DNA of 64,000 nucleotides from JAJVID01 sp035275345 (GTDB lineage Bacteria > Acidobacteriota > Blastocatellia > RBC074): the NCBI GenBank assembly GCA_035275345.1, contig DATEMY010000358.1, positions 1-64,000 of the forward strand. Direction: 5' to 3'. The notes beneath the pieces are model-generated. The model made no database searches, was not told the origin of the DNA, and saw only the letters and a list, made by a program, of their open reading frames with translations. Position 1 is the stretch's first letter. Each line of letters opens with the position of its first letter. Position numbers and translations under genes: made by a program. This document shows, piece by piece, positions 28,841 to 36,988 of the stretch.

Positions 28841-30637
28841 ATGGCTACTGCGACTAAATCGATGAAATCGGTTCTGCCCAAAACCGAAGGGCTGGTGGAG
28901 ATGAACTGGGACCCGATCACCCGCATCGTCGGCAGCCTCGGCGTCTTCACCAAGATTGATTTTAAGAACAGAGAGGTTAAGGAGTGTTACAGCACTTCTT
29001 CGATCTTTCGCGGCTACAGCGTCTTCATGAAGGGCAAAGACCCGCGCGACGCCCATTTCATCACCAGCCGAATTTGCGGCATCTGCGGCGACAACCATGC
29101 CACGTGCGCCGTCTACGCCCAGAACATGGCCTTCGGGGTGAGGCCGCCGAACCTGGGTGAGTGGATCATCAACCTCGGCGAGGCGGCGGAGTATATGTTC
29201 GACCACAACCTCTATCAGGATAATCTGGTCGGCGTAGATTTCTGTGAACAGATGGTCAGGGAGACCAACCCGGGCGTGTGGGAGAAGGCGCAACGGAAAG
29301 AAGCGCCGAACGCCAAGCTGCACGGTTACCGAACCATCGCCGACATTATGACGGCGCTCAATCCGTTCAGCGGCGAGTTTTATCGCGAGACGCTGCAAAT
29401 GAGCCGGCTGACGCGCGAGATGTTCTGTCTGATGGAAGGCCGCCACGTCCATCCTTCGACGCTCTATCCAGGCGGCGTGGGCACGGCGGGCACGTTGCAG
29501 GTCTTCACCGATTACCTCGTGCGGCTGATGAAGTACGTCGAGTTTATGAAGAAGGTCGTGCCATTGCACGACGATCTCTTCGACTTCTTTTACGAAGCGC
29601 TGCCCGGTTACGAGAAGGTCGGCGAGCGGCGCGTGCTGTTGGGCTGCTGGGGATCGTTCAATGATCCTTACGTCTGCGATTACACCTACCGGAACATGCC
29701 CGAGTGGGGGCGCGCGATGTATGTCACGCCGAGCGTCATTGTTGACAACCAGGTCGTGACCAATGACCTGGTCAAGATCAACCTCGGCATCCGCATCCTG
29801 CTCGGAAGCTCCTATTACGAGGATTGGGAGAATGGCGAGACCTTCGTCAGCCACGACCCGCTCGGCAATCCCGTGGACAAACGCCATCCCTGGAACCAGA
29901 CCACGATTCCCAACCCGCAGAAGCGGGATTTCGAGGGGAAGTACACGTGGGTGATGTCGCCGCGCTGGTACGACGAACGGACTGGCGATTACCTGGCGCT
30001 CGACACCGGCGGCGGGCCGTTGCCGCGGTTGTGGGCGACGGCGGCCAACGGACTCGTGGACATCGGCTACGTCAAGGCCACTGGTGGCGGCGTCGTCATA
30101 AATCTGCCGAAGACCGCGACGCTGCCCGAAGTCTCGTTCGAGTGGAAAATTCCGAAATGGTCGAACGCCATTGAACGCAACCGCGCGCGAACCTACTTCC
30201 AGGCCTACGCGGCGGCCTGCGCGCTCTACTTCTGCGAACAGGCGCTGGGCGAGGTGCGGGCGGGCCACAATAAGACCTGGTCCGATTTCAAAGTTCCGGA
30301 GGAGGCCATCGGCTGCGGCTTCCACGAAGCTGTGCGCGGCGTGCTCTCGCACCACGTCGTGATCCGCGATGGCAAGATCGCCAATTATCACCCGTATCCG
30401 CCGACCCCGTGGAACGCCAGCCCGCGCGACATCTACGGCACGCCGGGGCCGTATGAAGACGCGGTGCAGGGCACGCCGATCTTCGAAGAGAACGGGCCGG
30501 ACAATTTCAAAGGGATAGACATCATGCGAACCGTGCGCAGCTTCGATCCGTGCCTGCCTTGCGGCGTGCATATGTACCTGGGCGCAGGCAAGACGCTGGA
30601 GACGCGCCATTCGCCAATGTTCGGGATGATTCAGTAA
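28841..30637 (+). CDS. hhyL: group 1h [NiFe] hydrogenase large subunit
   Basis: 598 aa; start at 28841 after AAGAAGGA. The frame upstream is open but runs through the palindrome. Ni-site motifs: RICGIC at 77-82 (GDNHATC follows) and DPCLPCGVH with C571, C574 and H577. A 21-residue tail (MYLGAGKTLETRHSPMFG...) after the His should be removed by the protease at 34274. The segment SFDPCLPCGVHMY is typical of group 1h enzymes. Confidence 0.95.
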   Translation: MATATKSMKSVLPKTEGLVEMNWDPITRIVGSLGVFTKIDFKNREVKECYSTSSIFRGYSVFMKGKDPRDAHFITSRICGICGDNHATCAVYAQNMAFGVRPPNLGEWIINLGEAAEYMFDHNLYQDNLVGVDFCEQMVRETNPGVWEKAQRKEAPNAKLHGYRTIADIMTALNPFSGEFYRETLQMSRLTREMFCLMEGRHVHPSTLYPGGVGTAGTLQVFTDYLVRLMKYVEFMKKVVPLHDDLFDFFYEALPGYEKVGERRVLLGCWGSFNDPYVCDYTYRNMPEWGRAMYVTPSVIVDNQVVTNDLVKINLGIRILLGSSYYEDWENGETFVSHDPLGNPVDKRHPWNQTTIPNPQKRDFEGKYTWVMSPRWYDERTGDYLALDTGGGPLPRLWATAANGLVDIGYVKATGGGVVINLPKTATLPEVSFEWKIPKWSNAIERNRARTYFQAYAAACALYFCEQALGEVRAGHNKTWSDFKVPEEAIGCGFHEAVRGVLSHHVVIRDGKIANYHPYPPTPWNASPRDIYGTPGPYEDAVQGTPIFEENGPDNFKGIDIMRTVRSFDPCLPCGVHMYLGAGKTLETRHSPMFGMIQ

Positions 30638-30655
30638 GCCTGTTTCGTGTAACCG

Positions 30656-31288
30656 ATGAGTGAAGAGAACGCTTTCCAACGACTGAGTCAGCGCATTGAG
30701 CGTTTGGTCGCCCGGATCGAGGCGGCGCCAGATCCGAACGTACGGGCCGATGCGCTGTATTTGGCGCAGTCATTGATGGAACTGCACGGAGCTGGGCTGG
30801 ATCGACTGATGGAAATCGTGGCGCAGGCCGGCGACTCAGGCTATGCCCTGATGGACGATTTCGCGGGCGACGATCTGGTGGCCAGCCTGTTATTGCTTTA
30901 CGGGCTGCACCCGCACGATTTGGAAACGCGGGTGATGAAGGCTCTGGACAGGACACGTCCGCTTCTGCATTCACATGGCGGCGATGTTGAACTACTGGGC
31001 GTGGCCGATGGAGTGGTCAGATTGCGGTTGGCAGGAAGTTGCCGTAGCTGTCCTTCGTCAACAACGACGCTCAAGCTGGCCGTCGAGAAGGCGATCTATG
31101 AAGCGGCGCCCGATGTGACGGAGATCGTCACCGAAGGCCAGATGGAGTCGGCGGAGCCGGCGTCGGCAAATGGCCTTGCGCAATTGGAGGGGTTGTCGAA
31201 CTACGGCGGCTATGACCAATGTGTGAGCGCCGGGCCGTCGAAGCGGAACCTTCCGCTAGTAACACTGAAAGGAGAGACTCATGGCTAA
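30656..31288 (+). CDS. NifU C-terminal-domain (Nfu-like) protein of the hhy cluster
   Basis: 210 aa. An N-terminal helical part (1-95) is followed by an Nfu domain (about 95-165: LLHSHGGDVELL and the cluster-binding CRSCPSST). The C-terminal extension is variable. Nfu proteins carry and deliver FeS clusters. Homologues sit at this place in other group 1h operons, so delivery to HhyS is likely. The end overlaps the next small gene by 8 bp. Confidence 0.85.
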   Translation: MSEENAFQRLSQRIERLVARIEAAPDPNVRADALYLAQSLMELHGAGLDRLMEIVAQAGDSGYALMDDFAGDDLVASLLLLYGLHPHDLETRVMKALDRTRPLLHSHGGDVELLGVADGVVRLRLAGSCRSCPSSTTTLKLAVEKAIYEAAPDVTEIVTEGQMESAEPASANGLAQLEGLSNYGGYDQCVSAGPSKRNLPLVTLKGETHG

Positions 31289-31505
31289 ACCGCGACGGGC
31301 GCCAGAAACGGCGGAAGTGTCGGAAAGGCCCATGCCTCATTCGGAAGCCGAGCTAGAGAAAGAGAGCAGAATGCCGGCGGGGAGAGACATTCACCGGAAA
31401 CATAGGCGCACGCGGGCTGAAACCACGCCTGAGGACGTCACCGGCATCAACCCGGAAAAGATGCATCCGATTGATCCGAGGATGGTCTATATCCCGCCCG
31501 CTTGA
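31281..31505 (+). CDS. small hydrophilic protein of the hhy cluster
   Basis: 74 aa, highly charged, no membrane segment and no cysteines. It overlaps the Nfu-like gene by 8 bp and has GGAGAG upstream (AAAGGAGAG). Its C-terminus GINPEKMHPIDPRMVYIPPA looks like a conserved tail. Family not recognised. Position suggests a role in hydrogenase assembly or docking. Confidence 0.6.
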   Translation: MAKPRRAPETAEVSERPMPHSEAELEKESRMPAGRDIHRKHRRTRAETTPEDVTGINPEKMHPIDPRMVYIPPA

Positions 31506-31548
31506 AGACACCGCATTCGGGAAGTTGTTTTTCGAGCCGGAGGCGCTA

Positions 31549-32202
31549 ATGGATGACACTGAAAGAGCATCGCCGAATAGCTCATTCGCCGCGCTCCAGC
31601 GGTTCGCTCATGCGCGAAGGCCGGTCGAGCGATGCGATTTCTGTAGCGACGAATTGTACGAAGACCACCAGCACTTGATTGAACCTGAACAGCGGAGGCT
31701 GGTCTGTGTCTGCGGAGCATGCGCGATCCTGTTCGGCGGGCGCGGCGAGACCTCGTACAGGCGCGTCCCGCGACGCATCCTTTATTTGAAGGACTTTCGG
31801 CTGACGGACGCGCAGTGGGAAGGGCTACTGATCCCGATCCAATTGGCCTTCTTTTTTCATAGCAGCCCGGCGGGCAGAGTCATAGCGTTATATCCCAGCC
31901 CCGCCGGGCCGACTGAATCACTGCTCGACCTCGCGATGTGGGAGGAGATCGCGCAAGACAATCCGGCGTTGAAACGAATGTCTCCGGATGTGGAAGGGCT
32001 GCTGGTCAATCGGACCAGGCGCGCTGGCGGCGCGCCTGATTATTTCATCGCGCCGATTGACGAATGCTTCAAGCTGGCGGGGCTGATTCGCACGAACTGG
32101 CGAGGACTGTCCGGCGGCGAGGAGGTTTGGAAAGAGATCGGGCGGTTCTTCGCCGATTTGAAAGCGCGGTCAAATGAAGTCATGGAGGCGCCGCGTGCCT
32201 GA
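31549..32202 (+). CDS. DUF5947-like protein of the hhy cluster
   Basis: 217 aa; start at 31549 chosen for GGAGG 5 nt upstream. Two CxxC pairs (CDFC near 29 and CGAC near 56) look like a zinc or FeS site. Conserved LYLKDFRLTDAQWEGLLIPIQLAFF-type core, with FHSS and ALYPSPAGPTES. Homologues accompany group 1h hydrogenases in actinobacteria; biochemical function unknown. It overlaps the next gene by 8 bp. Confidence 0.75.
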   Translation: MDDTERASPNSSFAALQRFAHARRPVERCDFCSDELYEDHQHLIEPEQRRLVCVCGACAILFGGRGETSYRRVPRRILYLKDFRLTDAQWEGLLIPIQLAFFFHSSPAGRVIALYPSPAGPTESLLDLAMWEEIAQDNPALKRMSPDVEGLLVNRTRRAGGAPDYFIAPIDECFKLAGLIRTNWRGLSGGEEVWKEIGRFFADLKARSNEVMEAPRA

Positions 32203-32881
32203 CCTGAACTTCGAGATTGAAAGCGTAGCGCCGCGGCCTTACTCGGCGGCGCCATTGCTGAACTTCAAACTGCGCGTCGTCAACGCGACGCGCGAGCCAG
32301 CGCACACGGTCATTCTGCGCTGCCAGATCATGCTGGACGTAACGCGCCGCCGTTACAACGCCGAAGAGCAAGAGCGGTTGCTCGACCTGTTCGGCGATCC
32401 GGAGCAGTGGGATCGCACGCTGCGCAACATGCTATGGACGAACACAACCCTCGTGGTTCCCGCCTTCACCGGAGCCACAGTCGTTGATTTACAGGTCCAG
32501 TGCACGTTCGATTTCAACGTGGCGGCCACGAAGTATTTCGCCGGTTTGGAAGAAGGCGAAGTCCCACTCCTGCTGCTCTTCAGCGGGACGATCTTTTACG
32601 AGGCGGAAAGCGGCGCGTTGCAGGTGACGCAGATTCCCTGGGAGAAGGAGGCGCGCTATCGGCTGCCCGTACGAATGTGGCGCGAGATGATGGACATGTA
32701 CTATCCCAACAGCGCGTGGCTGTGTTTGCGGCGTGACGTCTTCGACCGGCTGTACAGGTACAAAGTGCGCCGGGGCATTCCGACCTTCGAGCAGGCGTTG
32801 GAGAGAGTGATCCCGGACGTAAGCGCGGAGATGATGGAACCCGGGCTCGAAGATCCGACCTCGAAGGAGACGATTCACTGA
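32195..32881 (+). CDS. DUF6084-like protein of the hhy cluster
   Basis: 228 aa. The GTG at 32195 has GGAGG 6 nt upstream and gives the typical N-terminus VPDLNFEIESVAPRPYSAAP; the ATG at 32174 lies deeper in the previous gene. Predicted beta-rich cytoplasmic protein without cysteine motifs or membrane helices. This family is known from group 1h hydrogenase operons but has no assigned role. One base overlaps the next gene. Confidence 0.75.
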   Translation: MPDLNFEIESVAPRPYSAAPLLNFKLRVVNATREPAHTVILRCQIMLDVTRRRYNAEEQERLLDLFGDPEQWDRTLRNMLWTNTTLVVPAFTGATVVDLQVQCTFDFNVAATKYFAGLEEGEVPLLLLFSGTIFYEAESGALQVTQIPWEKEARYRLPVRMWREMMDMYYPNSAWLCLRRDVFDRLYRYKVRRGIPTFEQALERVIPDVSAEMMEPGLEDPTSKETIH

Positions 32882-33813
32882 TGAACCTCAATCTCGTGAA
32901 GAAAATCGCCGACGCCGTGCTCTATGAAGGTTATCTGCTCTATCCGTACCGTCCCTCGGCGATCAAGAACCGGCGGCGTTTCAACTTCGGCGTAGTTCAT
33001 CCGCGGGATTACGGCCTGGCGCACGACGAGCTTTTCTGTATGCAGACCGAGTGTCTGGCGACGGGTAATCGGCGTATGGCGCTGGACGCGCGCGTGCGGT
33101 TCCTGCATATGACGGCGCGCGAAGGCTGGCAGGAAGCGGTCGAGCGTGAGGTCGATGCGCCTGACCTCAATGTGGCTGATCTTCTCGCTTCGCCGCGACA
33201 AGTGAATTTCGCTTTTCCATTGAAGCAGGAGGAGAAGGGTGCGGGTGAAAGACCCGAGCAGGAAACCATCAGCGGCAGTATTGATATCAACGCTCATCAG
33301 CTTGCGGAGCAGGTATTCAAAATCACGGTTCGCATCCTGAACCTGACACCGCTGGCGGAAGCGCCGAGCGTGAGCCGCGATGAAGCGTTAACGCGCTCGA
33401 TGGTTTCAACCCACGCCATTCTGGCCGCGCGCGGCGGCGAGTTTGTTTCCCTGCTCGATCCGGCTGAGCCGTGGCGTGAAATGGCCGGCTCGTGCAGCAA
33501 CATCGGGACGTACCCAGTGCTGGTCGGCGCCGAAGGAGAGCGCGACGCGATGCTCTCATCGCCCATCATCCTTTACGACTACCCGCAGATCGCGCCGGAA
33601 AGCGCAGGCGATCTCTTCGACGGGACGGAAATTGATGAAATGCTCACGCTGCGCATCCTGACGCTGACGGACGAGGAGAAACGCGAGATGCGCGCTCGAG
33701 ACGAACGAGCGCGGCGGATTCTGGAGCGGACTGAATCGCTGCCCGCCGAGCAATTGATGAAGCTGCACGGCGCGGCGCGCTGTTTGCGACAGGTCGAGGA
33801 CGGCGCCAGATGA
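32881..33813 (+). CDS. conserved protein of the hhy cluster, unknown function
   Basis: 310 aa soluble protein. N-terminus IADAVLYEGYLLYPYRPSAIKN and later SMVSTHAILAARGGEFVSLLDP are strongly conserved-looking motifs. There are no membrane segments or metal motifs. The start overlaps the DUF6084-like stop by 1 bp and the end overlaps the next gene by 4 bp, so it belongs to the hydrogenase operon. I cannot name a fold. A role in group 1h assembly is inferred from context. Confidence 0.7.
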   Translation: MNLNLVKKIADAVLYEGYLLYPYRPSAIKNRRRFNFGVVHPRDYGLAHDELFCMQTECLATGNRRMALDARVRFLHMTAREGWQEAVEREVDAPDLNVADLLASPRQVNFAFPLKQEEKGAGERPEQETISGSIDINAHQLAEQVFKITVRILNLTPLAEAPSVSRDEALTRSMVSTHAILAARGGEFVSLLDPAEPWREMAGSCSNIGTYPVLVGAEGERDAMLSSPIILYDYPQIAPESAGDLFDGTEIDEMLTLRILTLTDEEKREMRARDERARRILERTESLPAEQLMKLHGAARCLRQVEDGAR

Positions 33814-34154
33814 ACAAATGGGAATGGCAATCGCTCGAAGAACGAACGCCGCTGGAATCGGCCAACGCCGGCGGAATCGAAATCAGGCCGGGCGACCACG
33901 TCCGGCTGAGACCGCGAGCGGGCGGCGACATCTTTGACCTTGCTCTGGCCGGGCGCGCCGCCACGATTGAAGCTATCGAGCAGGATTACGAAGGCCGGAT
34001 TCATTTTGCGGTGCTTGTGGACGACGACCCGGGCAAAGACCTGGGAGTCTTGAGGCAGCCCGGCCATCGCTTCTTCTTTGCGCCGGAAGAGATCGAACCG
34101 GCGCCGCCAGATGGAATTGACAAGAAGCCTTTACGTCGCGCTGGACCGCTCTGA
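33810..34154 (+). CDS. conserved small protein of the hhy cluster, unknown function
   Basis: 114 aa. The central GDHVRLRPRAGGDIFDLALAG and IEAIEQDYEGRIHFAVLVDDDPGKDLG give a compact beta-barrel-like (SH3-like) impression. No cysteines or membrane segment. It shares 4 bp with the preceding gene. Similar proteins occur in group 1h operons; function unknown. Confidence 0.65.
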   Translation: MNKWEWQSLEERTPLESANAGGIEIRPGDHVRLRPRAGGDIFDLALAGRAATIEAIEQDYEGRIHFAVLVDDDPGKDLGVLRQPGHRFFFAPEEIEPAPPDGIDKKPLRRAGPL

Positions 34155-34176
34155 AACAATGGAAAACGGGAGCGGG

Positions 34177-34257
34177 AGTAGCGCAACCTGCCTAGGTTGC
34201 GCTGCTTAACAACCCGACTTTTGCCGGAGCAGCGCAACCTAGGCAGGTTGCGCTACT
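34177..34257. repeat. 30-bp perfect inverted repeat with palindromic arms
   Basis: Arms 34177-34206 and 34228-34257 are exact reverse complements. Each arm is itself nearly palindromic (GCGCAACC ... GGTTGCGC around CCTAGG/TGCCTA). The nested design allows either one long stem or two separate hairpins. It fills the gap before the protease gene and ends 16 bp before its start codon. REP- or REPIN-like in layout. Confidence 0.8.
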
Positions 34258-34273
34258 TCTTCTGAGGGGCGCG

Positions 34274-34801
34274 ATGACATCGCCGAAAATTCTGATCGCC
34301 GGAATCGGGAATATATTCCTGGCCGATGACGGCTTTGGTTGCGCGGTGGCCGGGCGGTTGGCGCGGCGTCCATTGCCCGATGGCGTGCGAGTGGTTGATT
34401 TCGGCGTTCGCGGCTTTGATCTGGCTTACGCATTGATGGACGGTTACGACGTGACAATCCTGATTGACGCCGTTACGCGAGGCGCCGAGCCGGGCGCGCT
34501 TTACGTCATCGAGCCGGACTTGAACGAACTGAACGCGCCGGACGCGCAGGCGATAATGGTCGAAGCTCATGCGATGAATCCGATGCGAGCGCTCGCTCTG
34601 GTCAAGTCAATGAACGGCGAATTGAAGCGGATTCTGCTGGTGGGTTGCGAGCCGGCGACGCTCGGCCCGGAGGAAGGCCGGATGGGCCTCAGTGAAACGG
34701 TGGAAGCGGCGGTGGATGGAGCGGTCGAGATGGTCGAATCGCTCGTCGCGGAAATACTCGGCGATCAGCGCAAGACGGGCGCTGGCGCGAACCATTATTG
34801 A
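34274..34801 (+). CDS. hydrogenase maturation protease (hhy-associated)
   Basis: 175 aa. GIGNIFLADDGFG is the family N-terminus; DFGVRGFDLAYALMDGYD and LIDAV hold further metal-site residues. It should remove the 21-residue C-terminal tail of HhyL. It differs in sequence and length from the first protease at 7344, which fits the different tails of the two large subunits. Confidence 0.88.
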   Translation: MTSPKILIAGIGNIFLADDGFGCAVAGRLARRPLPDGVRVVDFGVRGFDLAYALMDGYDVTILIDAVTRGAEPGALYVIEPDLNELNAPDAQAIMVEAHAMNPMRALALVKSMNGELKRILLVGCEPATLGPEEGRMGLSETVEAAVDGAVEMVESLVAEILGDQRKTGAGANHY

Positions 34802-34816
34802 GGGAGGATGGTAAGG

Positions 34817-34981
34817 ATGAAATTCAATATTAATGTTTACCCCTTCGGCATTGGCCGTAGAAAGAAGACCGATCGTCTGTTGTGGAAGATTATCGGCGGC
34901 GCGGCGCTAGCCGCCGCGGGGGTCGGAGTGATCAGGATGCTCCCGGACATCAAGCGATACATCCGCATCAGCATGATGTGA
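34817..34981 (+). CDS. 54-residue membrane-anchored protein (DUF6893-like)
   Basis: 54 aa. ATG at 34817 with GGAGG and TAAGG upstream. A basic N-terminus is followed by one short hydrophobic helix (WKIIGGAALAAAGVGVIRML) and the tail PDIKRYIRISMM. This pattern of a helix then LPDxxRYxxI matches small proteins that accompany actinobacterial group 1h operons. It might tether the otherwise soluble hydrogenase to the membrane, but that is inference. Confidence 0.65.
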   Translation: MKFNINVYPFGIGRRKKTDRLLWKIIGGAALAAAGVGVIRMLPDIKRYIRISMM

Positions 34982-34990
34982 GTGAGGCGT

Positions 34991-35392
34991 ATGCGAATTA
35001 TCAAACGCAATGGCCACGATCCATGGAAGGGGCTGGCGGCCGGCGCCGCCGGAGGGCTAGTCGCCGCCTGGGTGATGAATCAGTTCCAGGCTCTGTGGAG
35101 CGGGAAGACTCACGGGATTGAAAGGTCGCATGGCGCCCAATCTTTGCAGCCTGGCTCGCCGCGACACAGCGTTGCGCGCGCGCTACGGGAACGCGGCGGA
35201 GATCGGGAGAGTGACAACGCGGCGGTGAGGGTGGCCCGTATTGTTTCCGAAAACGTCTTCTGCCATGGGCTGACCGAAAGCGAGAAGGAGAAGGCGGGCG
35301 CGGTCGCACATTACGCGATGGGCGTGACGTCAGGCGCCATCTACGGCGCGGCGGCGGAGATGGCGCGGCGCGCGGTGCGGCGCGCGCTGTGA
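34991..35392 (+). CDS. small protein with Gly-rich helices (DUF1440-like)
   Basis: 133 aa from ATG 34991; a GTG at 34982 is an alternative. Two Gly/Ala-rich hydrophobic segments (GLAAGAAGGLVAAWVMNQFQ near the N-terminus and GVTSGAIYGAAAEMARRAVR at the C-terminus) frame a hydrophilic middle with FCHGLTESEKEKAGAVAHY. This resembles a shortened YagU/DUF1440 membrane protein. Located in the hhy operon; function unknown. Confidence 0.6.
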   Translation: MRIIKRNGHDPWKGLAAGAAGGLVAAWVMNQFQALWSGKTHGIERSHGAQSLQPGSPRHSVARALRERGGDRESDNAAVRVARIVSENVFCHGLTESEKEKAGAVAHYAMGVTSGAIYGAAAEMARRAVRRAL

Positions 35393-35405
35393 TAAGGCGG
35401 ACGCC

Positions 35406-35957
35406 ATGCGATACCGCGTTGACTCGAGCCGGAGCCGGTTCATCGTCCAGGCTTTCGCCAAGGGGCTGCTATCGGCCTTCGGGCACAACCCGAGGCTCGC
35501 CGTCCGCGACTTTGAAGGCAAGGCCGAGTTCGACCCCGCCGCGCCCAACGCCGCGTCGCTGAGGATGGCGGCGCGGGTCGATTCGCTCGCCTTGATTGAC
35601 GACGTGAGCGAGAAGGATCGGCGCGAGATCGAACGCGTGACGCGCGAAGAGTTGCTCGAAGCGGCCCGTTATCCCGAAATCGTTTTTCAGAGCGCGATCG
35701 TCACGGCGCGTCAAGCGGCTGAAGGCCGATACCAGGTGAGGATCGTCGGCGATCTGTCTCTACACGGAGTGACACTCGAACTCGTGATTGATGTGATGGC
35801 GACTTTTGATGGAGATGACCTGCGCGCGCAGGGTGGTTTCCCGCTGCGGCTGACCGATTTCAACATCCGCCCAATTTCCGTCGCCGGCGGCCTGCTCAAG
35901 CTCAAGGATGAAGTTCAACTCTCGTTCGACATCCTGGCTCGCGCGCCGCGCGAGTGA
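35406..35957 (+). CDS. YceI-like protein without signal peptide
   Basis: 183 aa lipocalin-like beta-barrel of the YceI type: VDSSRSRFIVQAFAKGLLSAFGHNP at the start, ARYPEIVFQS and VRIVGDLSLHGVT in the middle. Most YceI proteins are periplasmic; this one lacks a signal peptide and so should be cytoplasmic. YceI proteins can bind isoprenoids, so a quinone or lipid link to the hydrogenase is conceivable. Its place between hydrogenase accessory genes and hypA suggests a dedicated role. Confidence 0.78.
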   Translation: MRYRVDSSRSRFIVQAFAKGLLSAFGHNPRLAVRDFEGKAEFDPAAPNAASLRMAARVDSLALIDDVSEKDRREIERVTREELLEAARYPEIVFQSAIVTARQAAEGRYQVRIVGDLSLHGVTLELVIDVMATFDGDDLRAQGGFPLRLTDFNIRPISVAGGLLKLKDEVQLSFDILARAPRE

Positions 35958-35996
35958 GAGTTCGGGCCGGTCGGCGTTATTCGCCGTGAACAAACG

Positions 35997-36344
35997 ATGC
36001 ACGAGCTTTCCATCGCAATCAGCATCATCGAAGGCGCCACGGAAGAGGCGCGGCGTTATGGCGACGTCAAGGTCAACGCCGTGCATCTCAAACTGGGCGC
36101 GCTTTCCGGGGTGGCCAAAGACGCGCTGCTCTTCTCTTACGAGCTGGCATGCGAGGGAACGGCGCTGGAAGGTTCACGACTGGTCATCCAGGAGGTTCCG
36201 GTCATGACCTTTTGTCCGCGCTGCGAAATCGAGCGGGCGCCCGCTTCGATTCAACGGCTGTCTTGTCCGGTCTGCGGCGCGCCGACGCCGCAAGTCGCGC
36301 AAGGCAGGGAAATCGAGCTGGTCGCTTTGGAGGTCAACGAATGA
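35997..36344 (+). CDS. hypA: hydrogenase nickel incorporation protein HypA (set 2)
   Basis: 115 aa. MHELSIAISIIEGATEEA start with the Ni-binding MHE, and zinc-site pairs CPRC (near 73) and CPVC (near 92). Works with the adjacent HypB to load nickel, presumably into HhyL. Shares 4 bp (ATGA) with hypB. Confidence 0.93.
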   Translation: MHELSIAISIIEGATEEARRYGDVKVNAVHLKLGALSGVAKDALLFSYELACEGTALEGSRLVIQEVPVMTFCPRCEIERAPASIQRLSCPVCGAPTPQVAQGREIELVALEVNE

Positions 36345-36988
36345 ACACTACGCCACGCCTGGTCGAAGTCAGACGGAACGCGCTTAAACAGAATGACATC
36401 CTGGCTCGCGGGTTGCGCGACCGTTTCCGCGAGGCCGGCGTCCGCGTCGTCAGCCTGGTTTCAAGCCCCGGCTCGGGCAAAACCACGTTGTTGGAAAAGA
36501 CGCTGGCGGCGTTGCGGCGGCAATTGCGTGTGGCCGTTATGGTAGGCGATCTCGCGACCGAGAACGACGCCGCGCGGCTCGCCCGAACCGAGGCGCCGGT
36601 CAAACAGATCATCACCGGCGCGGTTTGTCATCTCGACGCCGCGATGATCGAGCGGGCGCTCGAAGGCTGGGACCTCGACGCGCTCGACCTGTTGCTGATC
36701 GAAAACGTCGGCAACCTGGTCTGCCCGGCGAGCTACGACCTCGGCGAGGGGTCGCGGGCGGTGTTGCTTTCGGCGCCCGAGGGCGAAGACAAGCCGCTCA
36801 AATACCCGACGATCTTCAACACGGCGGACGTGGCCGTGATCACCAAGATTGATCTGGCCGGCGCGGTTGAATTAGATCTTGACGTCGCGCGCGAAAACAT
36901 TCAACGGGTGCGGCCCGGCATGCCGACCATCGAGGTTTCAGCGAAGACCGGCGAAGGGATGGAGGCTTGGCTGCGGTTTCTTCAATGA
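36341..36988 (+). CDS. hypB: hydrogenase nickel incorporation GTPase HypB (set 2)
   Basis: 215 aa; the ATG at 36341 overlaps the hypA stop. P-loop SSPGSGKTT, metal motif GAVCHLDAAM, LIENVGNLVCPASYD, and ITKIDLAG for guanine recognition. As in set 1 there is no His-rich tail. Ends with ATGA overlap into hypF. Confidence 0.93.
   Translation: MNTTPRLVEVRRNALKQNDILARGLRDRFREAGVRVVSLVSSPGSGKTTLLEKTLAALRRQLRVAVMVGDLATENDAARLARTEAPVKQIITGAVCHLDAAMIERALEGWDLDALDLLLIENVGNLVCPASYDLGEGSRAVLLSAPEGEDKPLKYPTIFNTADVAVITKIDLAGAVELDLDVARENIQRVRPGMPTIEVSAKTGEGMEAWLRFLQ

Noticed and set aside
28805..30679. Long minus-strand frame (about 620 codons) opposite hhyL
   Set aside because: It is the antisense shadow of a GC-rich gene; its composition is Arg/His/Ala-rich with no family motif, while the + strand encodes the group 1h large subunit.
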